Positions 55,374 to 64,000 of a stretch of 64,000 nucleotides of DNA are shown in pieces. Within the stretch, counting starts at the first letter, position 1, and every line of letters begins with the position of its first letter. Below the pieces are notes generated by a model. The model made no database searches, was not told where the DNA came from, and saw nothing but the letters and a program-made list of their open reading frames with translations. The position numbers were made by a program, and so were the translations under genes. The stretch is from Hydrangea macrophylla (Eukaryota > Streptophyta > Magnoliopsida > Cornales > Hydrangeaceae), in NCBI GenBank assembly GCA_033977485.1, contig CM066994.1, positions 47,951,155 to 48,015,154 on the forward strand, written 5' to 3'.

Positions 55374-55445
55374 ATGCGCCCTGGACATTCGTGTCTAGGC
55401 TTTTCAGGTTATGATCATGCTGGGCCATATGACTATGCTAACTGA
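55374..55445 (+). CDS. Putative 23-residue LTR-encoded frame (LTR D)
   Basis: After the box CTAACGGCGTTGATGCGCCC, the ATG at 55374 opens a frame that reads MRPGHSCLGF then SGYDHAGPYDYAN and stops at TGA 55443-55445. The last residues YAN and the stop coincide with the end of the LTR A frame (LYAN). It is shorter than in C, so it looks internally deleted. Confidence 0.3.
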   Translation: MRPGHSCLGFSGYDHAGPYDYAN

Positions 55446-55757
55446 GAACAACTGCTCCTGAAGAGAAATTTCTTAGTTACTGCTTTAGTTGATGAACCGA
55501 TATTGTAATAAGGATGACTGTAATAGATGATAGATATTATTTTATTTCAAGGCGGAGTGTGCCTTAGTTAATCCCGTACTGTAATATTTTGTAAATTAGA
55601 AAAATTTTATTTTTATAGGCCTGGATTACTCTACTCTGATTTAATTATTATGTTGTTCGACGTTTGGGACGGAATCGATCCTTCAAACTGTCGCGACCTA
55701 TGGGTCCATAAAGGAAATTAAATGCTTTCCTTATTTATGCTACGTCGGGGCGTGACA

Positions 55758-56936
55758 GAGCTTATCTGGACAATTTGATAACAGATTTCAAAAATAGAAA
55801 GTCATGGAATACTTAAGGGGACCATCTCAGGAATTCTCATGTTCGATCAATCGACGTGCTTTCGATCGATCGATCGAACCAAGTCATCCTTCAACCGATC
55901 GAAATGTCTTCGATCGCTTGACACTGCCCCTGTTTCGATCGATCAAATGTGCTTCGATCGATTGAACATAGGGCTTTCTCTGCAGTGCATGGCAGAGGTT
56001 GGAGATCACTGTTTCATCGTGATCTCCCAACTATGGAACTACTCGGACATTGTTTGGAGTGCAAAAAGTGATTTTTAAAGTGAGAAGTCATTAAGGTTGC
56101 GTTTGGTTAGGTTTTGAACATAAAACTTATAAAAACTATGGATTTTACTATGAGCATGCAAAACCTAAGATCAACACAGATTATAACTACTGACAATCAA
56201 AGACAGAATATAAGTAAGCCGTAATATTAAACCTGAAACGTTGAACTAATATTGAACTTGCTAAAAATCCAAACCAACTTAATATCCAAGCATGAAACCT
56301 ACAAAAAACCAAAGCAAAACTCTCTATCTCTCTATAAACTGATAAACAAAAGTGGGCGTCCCTTTTGGACGTCTTTACAACTCATATTTATAGATAAATC
56401 CTAGCTAGGGTTAACAATGATACGTCTCTGCTGCGTGCCCGCATTATTCTGGTAAAGTCACGTTCGATCGATCGACATGGATTCGATCGATTGAACAGTT
56501 TAATCTTCAAGCGCTTGAGAATACTTCAATCGCTCGAGACTTCAATCGCTCGAGAGCTCTTCGATCACTCGAACTCCATATTTCAGCTTTGAAATATCTT
56601 ATTTGCATTTGTGCCTTACCCGTTTCCTGTGAATCATCCCAGCACATATCAACGCAACATATCTGCACAAAATAACAGCTAATACAACCAAACTCATCAT
56701 AGGAAATTGTAAACTAAATTGTTACATTTTCGTATTATAGCGCGGGTGTATTCTACAAATACCCCCGATTGTCACAAATGCTCAAGTCTAAGTTGCAACC
56801 ACTAAAACTCTATTTAGGCCTACTCAATGCATTTTTCTCTGTTTGATTGGTGGGGACCCTTTTGTAATGGAAAGGGACACTTATGAGCCTCTCTTGCTGC
56901 TATTGTTGCTTCTGCTGTAAGTTAACCCACCCGTTC
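55758..56936 (-). repeat. LTR-like fragment with two CGATCGATCG arrays
   Basis: Arrays of TTCGATCGATCGAA-type palindromes at 55842-55970 and 56463-56577 flank a minus-strand TATA (plus TATTTATAGATA near 56387) and a leader. This repeats the two-cluster layout of other LTRs, but on the minus strand. Ends were not found; its left part is cut by Tekay copy D. Confidence 0.55.
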
Positions 56937-58743
56937 TGTAATACCCCAATTTTTGGAAAGCCAAATAATCAGCATAGAACTAAATCAAGACTACTATTCG
57001 ACTGCCCAACTATCGGAGTGAACACACGAAGCTCATCCTATTAAATTTTTTTAATGAAAATAGATCCGTTCTTAAAAAAAACCTGATTAAAACATTTGTA
57101 ATAAAATCTCCATTTCTTTTTAAAATAAAACAACTACATTTTCATTTTAAAAAAAGAACACTCAAGCGATTTCGAAAATTCTCAAATCTATTTGATTAAA
57201 GCTACATCAACTAAATCACTTAAATTGAAAAGCAGAAGCTGAAAAACATTTCTAAATTCTTATTAATAATAAAATCTTTTCATTTACAATTAAAGCTTTG
57301 AAAGAATAACCTCTATTACAACATCTGGTCAGAGCAACTAAACGTCCCAATACCAACTACAATAATGGCCCACAATGCCAAATAAATGAAAATAGCAAAT
57401 GAATAGTAAAGGTCTTCAAGCCTTCAAGCAAATCCATGCAATCCAACAGTCATACCGGTCTACTCCTTAATCTGCAAAACGGCTACGTTTCCCGAGAAAC
57501 GCCCCCGCATGATAAACATCACACGGGTCAGCATTGTATAACAACACTGGTATAAGTAAATACGCCCCAATTTTAGGGATGACTCGTGGTCCCCTCGACT
57601 TCAACCCAACAATAATCAATTAACATAATAATACCCAATAAATTTCCCTGAGGTTGGGAATTCGCTGGGCTCCCTCCCTTGATACACATACAAAGTTGTA
57701 GGCAGAACTGTAGTTCCACACGTGAGTGAGGACAAGCGGTAGTTTCCCCGAGTCACGGTAGCAGTTTGTTCCACCCACAAAGTAAAAAGAATCACTTACT
57801 CTTAAATAACATGGTGAGCCAAAGCCTGCATACAATGGTTAGTGGGCCCACCATCCTGCAACTCGAGAGTTAACACAAATTCTTAGTATCATAATAAGCA
57901 ATTCTCCAATACCAAATCATTTTATCAATTTCTTTTGCATTATACCACGGTAACCATTTCAAGTTTTCAATTTCATGTTTCGCAATAGTTTATCCATTTG
58001 CATTTAACGCTCTATAATCACTATCATTTATTTCTTGCCCTAGGTTCACCACTAAGGTCACCCTACTCATGGTCAACTTACTTTTTATGAACGATTCATT
58101 ATTCAATTTCCTAGCTTCACCACTTGGCCACCCTCCATGGTACAGGCCACACATATATCCCATGTGTGCCCGGACATACTACCAACATCCACTCCGGTGC
58201 CAGTTTAGTTGGGGTATCAACCAAACTAGGTATACACAACAGAAGATCGGTCAATATGCCTAGACGTCTATAAATTAAGCCAAGCATAAGGCTTAGGCTA
58301 GCTTGACCACGAAGCCACTGGCAAAAAGGGTACACTCAGCAAGTCGAGCTACCAAAAAAACATATCACACAACGGGGAGCGGTGAACACTAAGGAACTTG
58401 AAACCATTTTTTTTTTACCATCTACGTTAATTCACACAAGTACCATTCATGAGGGTTTAATCACGTCATTAACCACTTCGGGAATTTATCATTTATTCCA
58501 TGGATTATCATTATCCGATTATTCACGATAAGGCCTTTGCGCCAAAATTCTATTCACGTCTCTAACGTAGTATTTCCATAATCATAATTTAATACTGCAC
58601 ATAGTATAAGTTATAGCATTTAAAATCATCACTCAACAGTACTATTTAAAACTGTCTCAAACAAACCTTATATTAAATAGCCCCAAAACCAACCTGGATT
58701 GATATTGTTCCTCATAATAATTCCGCACAAAGAAACATCTCTA

Positions 58744-59175
58744 TAGAGGTGTCAAACGGGTCGGGTTGGCCCGGCCCGGCCCGAGCCCGGCCCGCTTTTT
58801 TCGGGCTAAAAGCCCGGCCCGGCCCGCCACAAGGCCCGGCCCGCTAGGCCCGGTTCACATACCCCGGGCCGGGGTGGACACACATTCTCCCGTCCATGGC
58901 CCGGCCGGCCCGGCCCGAAATGAAGAAAATGCCCGGCCCGGCCCGAAGCCCACCACTTTTAAGGCCAAAAGTCGAAGGAAGCCCGCTAGCCCGTCCGGCC
59001 CGGCCCGATGTCCGGCCCGCTAGGCCCGGGCCACCGGTCCGGGGCGGACATCCCCCCTCCCTTCCCAAGCCCGGCCCGGCCCGACCCAATTTTAAGTGAA
59101 GCCCGGCCCGGCCCGGCCCGAAGCCCGGTCAAGCCCGCTTTGACCGAGCCCGGCCCGGCCCGTTTGACACCACTA
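58744..59175. mobile_element. GC-rich hAT-type MITE (432 bp)
   Basis: Ends TAGAGGTGTCAAACGGGTCG and (reverse complement) TAGTGGTGTCAAACGGGCCG. A perfect 8-bp duplication CATCTCTA lies at 58736-58743 and 59176-59183. The body is many GGCCCGGCCCG words. The proline/arginine-rich open frames here are products of that repeat, not genes. Confidence 0.95.
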
Positions 59176-59757
59176 CATCTCTAACAATTTTCATAAAAAA
59201 AAATTCGAAATTCGGAGTTGACATTTACTGCTACTGTAATATGAATTTTCTGCCCAAACAGTGCAGAATTGGGAAAAATATCATTAGACGAAACACGTGC
59301 AGAATCGCGTTTTACATTGACTTGAGTGGACGGTTTTACCAAAAACACAATGTCTGAATTAATACGAATTATTTTCTAAAACAGATCTGAGAGTTTTCTT
59401 CAATTTTACCCAAATCTGAATTTGTGTTAGACTTTTTTTTTTCTTCAATTTTTCAAATAATTTATATCCAACCTTTGATATATATATATATATATCACTA
59501 TAGATCCATATCTATATAAACACACATCCATATGATTTATTCAGACTATAATGAACACAAATCGAAAATCAATCAAAACTACGAATCAACCCTACAAATT
59601 TAAATGTTTACTCACCGACTTGGAAAAAGAAAGATGATGATGATGGTGAACTCCATGGAATAAAGCTAATGAATCCTCCTCTCTTCTAACCTTTCTCTTC
59701 TCTTCTCTTCTCTTCTCTATTCTTCTCCTTCTGGGTGGCTAGGGTTGCCTCTTCTCT

Positions 59758-59796
59758 CCCCCCCCCCCCCCCCCCCCCCTCTCTCTCTCTCTCTCT
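59758..59796 (+). repeat. Poly-C and (CT)n run
   Basis: 22 C followed by about 9 CT units, in the leader portion of the minus-strand LTR. Confidence 0.9.
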
Positions 59797-60313
59797 TGTG
59801 GCTGCTCTCTCTCTCCTTTTTTTTTTCTCTTTTGTTTTAACTAACCCTAGGATAAATTATCTATGTATATACATATATAATACACACACAATGCATATAT
59901 TAAAAGACTCACAATAATATTAATAATCTCGGTTTTTCTTTTTATGGGCTCACAAAAGAGACCTATTTGAGCCCAGAATGTAACCCCAAATCACTAAAAT
60001 GGCTAGCACAAAGGGTACAATGCCCCGGGTACTTAATTTTAATACCAAATACACTATTTGACACGTTCGCGGGCCTGTAAACACTATATAAAAAAAAATG
60101 CATATCAACCCTTCACTTTTTTTTTTTACAAATATAAATTAATAAAATATAACACTCAAACTAAATGGACTCACTAACGATTTAATTTATGGATCCTCCA
60201 GACTTAAAATTTTTAAACACGTGACTTACCTAGGTACACTAATATAATATTAGTAACTAAAAATAATAATTAAAATAATTATTTACACACTTAAAAATTT
60301 TAGGGATGTTACA

Positions 60314-60870
60314 AGCTCTTACTCCTTGTATGAGATATCTATAAATATATTCAAACATGTTCGGATATGTGCATGTACATGTATTGAATTTTGTGGTTAC
60401 GGTTCAGATTTTGGGGGCAGAATTTTGGGTTTGTGAACTGATAGTGTATTAGTCTGAGAAGTGGCCCATCAAGTGTTTGTGTTTATGCTTCAACGAGATT
60501 TGCAAAAAGTTTTTAAGTGAGTGTATGCCGGCCTGTTTGTTGGTTTCTTCATGTAAAGCTGGAACTCTCCCCTTGTGGGACATTAATTAACATTTCCCTT
60601 CTGTTAAAAAAAAAAAAGGAAAAAATAAACAAAATTGTGGTTTGCTAAAATGATTTTTTAAGGGAAATTAAGACGCCTTTAGGGAGTGATTAAGTTGAAT
60701 GGATTTATGGGCATTGTCAAATTACTGACAATTTATCTTCATATTTGAAATTAATTTGGAAGATCAAAGTTGTCTACGTAACTATGTGTTTCCTATTAAA
60801 AAAAAAACCATTTTTATAGTTTCTTTAATTTGTTTTTGTTCTTCAAAATAGATTTGAGTGCCTCTGTATG
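60314..60870. other. Intergenic AT-rich sequence
   Basis: No gene or repeat recognised apart from A-runs. Confidence 0.5.
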
Positions 60871-61491
60871 CATGGGCGGAGGCAATCAAGGACCAGCGGG
60901 GGCACAGGCCCCTTCAACTTTTAAAATTTATGCTTTTACCCTATCTAATCGAGATTGTATACAATTGTGCCCTCACTCAAGTTTTCAAATTATTGTTTTT
61001 CTCCTATATATTTTACAATATATTCATTTGTACCCCTCCTGAATTTTTAAATTTATCCATTCTATACTCGGAAATGTCACTTTCATCCCTTACTTTTTCA
61101 AAGTGTTACTCAAATAAATATCTTATTTACTCAATTAGCTCAAAGTTTATAAGCACTGTATCATTTTGAACATATGAAGGATTCTTTACTTTACAGGTGA
61201 AACTAATAACAAAAAGAAAAGAAATAAAGTATAAGAGCTTTTTTTTAAAGAGCACTTATAGAGAGATTCGTTTGTATTTGAATAGATATGTTTTAACCCT
61301 CAACCACTATATGTGAAACCCACGAAATGACCACACAAATTTTAAAGCCCGGAAGCATACCAATTTTACAAAAATAAATAAATTAATTAATTAAATTAAA
61401 TTAAAATTAAAATTGAAAAAAAAAAAGGTCGGGGGCGCTGCCCCCAAACCCTCGTGTGCCCCCCTGAAATGAAATCTTGGCTCCGCCCCTG
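60871..61491. mobile_element. hAT-type MITE (621 bp)
   Basis: Ends CATGGGCGGAGGCA and (reverse complement) CAGGGGCGGAGCCA. Flanks TCTGTATG (60863-60870) and TTTGTATG (61492-61499) form an 8-bp duplication with one difference. It has GGGGGCACAGGCCCC near the left end and GGGGGCGCTGCCCCC near the right. No transposase. Confidence 0.88.
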
Positions 61492-63099
61492 TTTGTATGT
61501 TGTAATCCTCTTAGTATACGGGTTAGAAGAAGGCTTTCTTAAAAACAATTGTCCTCCTCATGTTTTATAGGTAGTACTTCTACTTAATACGTTTGTTATG
61601 CTTCTAACACTTGGTTTCTGATTTTCTAATATTTATAGGAAAATATTATTCCACGGTTTATTGTTGTTGCTTCTGTAACAAGTTTGAAGAATGAAATTTT
61701 TCACGTTGATTCGTAAGCAAATATTAGCCTTTAAAAAAAACTATGTTAATTCAAGAATTGTTATACAGTCCGTGCACAACATGGATTATCGACTAGTTAC
61801 ATCTAACTTCTAAAATATAGGAACATAATTCGATTAAGTTTCACTACTCTTAGAATTTAGACCAAAATAAAAAAAATAGGTTGTCATTTAAACTTAATTA
61901 ACCTAAATGAGAAACCGTGTACTTTTTTTCTACTAAACAAAAAGGGTTGAAGTATTATTTTATCTTCATTGAGGAGACTCACTTTACGTATAGGACATTT
62001 TTTGTTATCTATCCTCCTCCATCACAATATTGTACCCATTGCTAAATTGGCATAAAATCTTTGTCACCTCGTCAAAATAATGATACTAAAGTTGCTGTAT
62101 ATATAATGAGGCTCTACTAAAGTCTACTGAACAATTTTAATTTCTTCTTTTATACGTTTTTTCTTTTATAAAATTTACTTAGTACAAGTAAATTGGTACA
62201 AATTATCATACTCTACATGCCAATATGATATGGGAAAGATGGAGTTTATTACAATAACTTGGGTACAAAAGGCAGTATTTAACACCACCGAACATTCTTG
62301 GATATGTAATTATCATTAGTAGTTCAGTGAAGAATCACAGAAATATCTTGATGCCTAATTTCCGTGCAAAGTGGATGAAAAAATTTAAAATTCCACCCAA
62401 GACCCAATCATACAAGACAATTCATTCATTCATTGCCACAAACTGAGTCTAAGTCTTCCCCTGAAAAGATTGAAAATGTTGACAATTCGTCATTCATTTT
62501 ACACCACCAAACATTCTTGGATATGTAATTATCAGTAGTTTAGTGAAGCATCACAGAAGTATCAAGATGCTTAATTTCCATGCAAAGTGGGAGCCGGTGA
62601 TATACATAGAATTATCTTCGTTCTGTTGCGTACGTAAATTGTCTACGAGAGAGAGAGATGGTTATTGATTAGCAGCGCCCCGGATGATGATGATGATGAT
62701 GATGATGTTATTGCTTGGAAGATTTAGTGCTAATTTTCTATTGAAAATATTTCCAACTTAGTCATCCATACCTGAGGTACCTCTTATGCTTGGATACTGA
62801 AATACTGATTTTCTTATTCTTGGTCAGGCAAGCAAAAAGTGAATCCTAGCTAACACACCGTTTCCTATTTCTAATTATAAAATATAAATAAATAAATAAA
62901 TAAAATGGGATGCGTTATTGTCATATTTCTAGAACATACATGTAACGAGTCACCAAATAATCTACCAACCTAACAATTTGACATGCTTGCCACATCGGTC
63001 CTTAATATACTTATGCCCTATTAAGTTGGTACATAGTATTATCACACTTGGTTCTATACGTACCACATTAACTTTTATAATTTTATGATGTGAGACAGG
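61492..63099. other. Intergenic DNA with a ~95-bp direct duplication and microsatellites
   Basis: 62281-62378 and 62502-62593 are direct repeats (ACACCACCGAACATTCTTGG ... and ACACCACCAAACATTCTTGG ...), about 220 bp apart. A (GAT)n run lies at 62685-62707 and an (AAAT)n run at 62881-62904. No gene recognised. Confidence 0.7.
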
Positions 63100-63114
63100 A
63101 TCTCACAGTCTCCC

Positions 63115-63345
63115 CTACTTGACGTCCTCGTCGCATGGCCCAATAGGATCAGCAACTTTCCTCAGGCGGTATGGATCGATCCCATATCCCTCTCCAGGGC
63201 ATGACTCAAGAAATAAAATTGAGAGTGTTTCCATTGGAGTTTTGTTTTCTAGCACTTTAGATGGCAGACGGTTGATCAAACGAGCTGCAGTTAGAACTGC
63301 TTCTGCCAAATATGGTTTAGGCATATTCCACGTTTGTCGAGGAGA
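63115..63345 (-). pseudogene. Ty1/copia integrase fragment
   Basis: The minus strand reads WNMPKPYLAEAVLTAARLIN and RLPSKVLENKTPMETL, the block after the catalytic Glu in copia integrases. Only about 50 codons are recognisable. The rest (PGEGYGIDPYRLRKVADPIG) belongs to unrelated sequence fused to it. No LTR was found near it. Confidence 0.75.
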
Positions 63346-64000
63346 CCTGACTGTCCAAGTCTCAATCGCGCAGTGTATGCATGAAATATCTAGATATTTT
63401 CATTATTTTATCTGCGAAGTTCCTTCTGTGTTTATCTCCCACACGGCTTTAAAAGGCCTTGTTATATATCGACAAGCAAGTAAGCCTTATAAGCTAGTTC
63501 ATGATCTTCACCCTGGACGATGTGGGACAAGTACCCACACCTCACCTCATCTCACCTCACCTCACCTCATTCATCTTGACCTTCCTATCTCAGGAGCCTT
63601 GGCACTTGGTCATCACATTCCACCCTCCTTAATTAAGGGCCACACGATGTCCTCGTGTGGGATCTACCCCACGCTTCTAGTTGGGAAAAATTAAGATATT
63701 GACTCAATCGAATATAGACTCGATTTTTATTTTTTCAAAATATACTAAGGTTTTGACCTTTATATATTTTTAAGGACCAAGACTGCATGCCGTCGATCTG
63801 CAAAAAAAAATCATTCAGTGGTGAAGAACTCTGAAGTCCAACTCCATTCCATACAAACGAGATGACGAAAAGAAGGTAAATTATGAATTTTTCCTTGTTC
63901 TAGAATGAAATCTATCTTGGTTTCAAAATTTTGATTCCCAAGTTTTGAATGTGGTAATTTTGAAAGTGTAAGTGCTAAATTTGATACAAACCGGTCTGGA
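63346..64000. other. Unassigned right edge
   Basis: Contains a CTCACCTCAT-type short repeat (63541-63570) and AT-rich DNA. No gene or element end recognised. Confidence 0.5.

Larger units (their letters stand above)
49320..55757 (+). mobile_element. Ty3/gypsy Tekay/Del-type element, copy D, 5'-truncated
   Basis: The zinc-knuckle end of gag through chromodomain, polypurine tract and a complete 3' LTR. The 5' LTR, leader and N-terminal gag are absent; the left edge is not sharp. It is related to copy A along the whole pol region but has its own LTR family (2.8 kb). The right target-site copy should be GAGCT at 55758-55762. The sequence beyond is another LTR-like piece, so D probably inserted there. 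Confidence 0.9.
52960..55757 (+). repeat. 3' LTR of Tekay copy D (2798 bp)
   Basis: TGTAACAACC...CGGGGCGTGACA. TATA box TATATAAACA at 53731, a leader with 22 GA repeats (53824-53867), donor-like GTGAGTATTC at 53949, GC-rich CGCGCG palindromes (54386-54540), ~50-bp tandem repeats (54838-55135), acceptor-like TCACCAG at 55351, and a short frame at 55374. Confidence 0.92.
56937..60313 (-). repeat. Tekay-like LTR on the minus strand, probably solo (3377 bp)
   Basis: On the minus strand it starts TGTAACATCCCTAAAA at 60313 and ends GGGGTATTACA at 56937. It holds a CT/GA-rich leader (59690-59800) and GTGAGTAAAC (plus GTTTACTCAC, 59607-59616) in the order expected for a Tekay LTR. Neither primer site nor polypurine tract adjoins it. 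Flanks CGTTC and AGCTC match at three of five bases, so the target duplication is uncertain. A hAT MITE sits inside. Confidence 0.65.

Noticed and set aside
58766..59099. Proline/arginine/glycine-rich open frames on both strands
   Set aside because: They are translations of the GGCCCGGCCCG repeat inside a hAT MITE with a perfect TSD, not genes.
56937..60313. Calling a 5-bp TSD (CGTTC/AGCTC) for the minus-strand LTR
   Set aside because: Only three of five bases match, so the solo-LTR call rests on termini and internal order only.

Overview
This window is repeat-dense plant nuclear DNA, most likely from a eudicot. Nearly every coding signal belongs to a plant retrotransposon lineage: Ty3/gypsy chromoviruses of Tekay/Del and CRM type, an Athila-like gypsy element, and Ty1/copia. 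DNA transposons include hAT, Mutator and PIF/Harbinger-like elements. The only host-gene traces are decayed exons of a Ran GTPase gene and one MYB-CC-type exon. I cannot name the species and see no intact host gene.

Layout, left to right. 1-7163: 3' part of a Tekay element (copy A) with a 2.2 kb 3' LTR, nested in an Athila-like element whose remaining protease-RT-RNase H-integrase, accessory ORF and 3' LTR run 7164-~17172. 17173-20021: minus-strand remnant with an LTR, a perfect tRNA-Met-type primer-binding site and a leader. 20022-24899: an old Tekay LTR (B) carrying a hAT MITE (8-bp TSD) and a Tekay solo LTR (C, TSD TTAAC). 25710-37045: an 11.3 kb Mutator-like or foldback element with ~1.5 kb terminal inverted repeats ending inward in 32-bp minisatellites; a full-length minus-strand CRM-type element sits inside it (27973-34579, TSD CTATG). 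37131-37327: Mutator-type MITE with a 9-bp TSD. 37542-43491: very young copia element (TSD GTTAG, LTRs differing at one base) that split another MITE. 43504-49300: least repetitive stretch, with a Ran pseudogene and a MYB-CC exon on the same strand. ~49320-55757: 5'-truncated Tekay element (D) with a 2.8 kb LTR. 55758-60313: two more LTR pieces, one holding a GC-rich hAT MITE. 60871-61491: a third hAT-type MITE. The right end has a copia integrase scrap.

The most interesting signals lie inside the LTRs. (1) Four mutually diverged Tekay LTRs share a donor-like GTGAGT after the leader, an acceptor-like AG more than 1.1 kb downstream, a conserved box around TTTATGCCGCTGGAC, and a short ORF opening at that ATG; two of the ORFs are acidic and tyrosine-rich and stop at the same aligned place. 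This suggests a spliced transcript and small protein encoded wholly within the LTR. (2) Unrelated LTR families carry family-specific arrays of 10-14 bp palindromes around their TATA boxes (ATCGAT, CGATCGATCG, GAGCGCTC, ACCGGT and CTCGCGCGAG types).

All element genes except those of the copia element are heavily broken. The excess of TAG stops fits decay of methylated CAG/CTG sites. Everything was read by eye; identities, boundaries without TSDs, and the splice and sORF models need computation.
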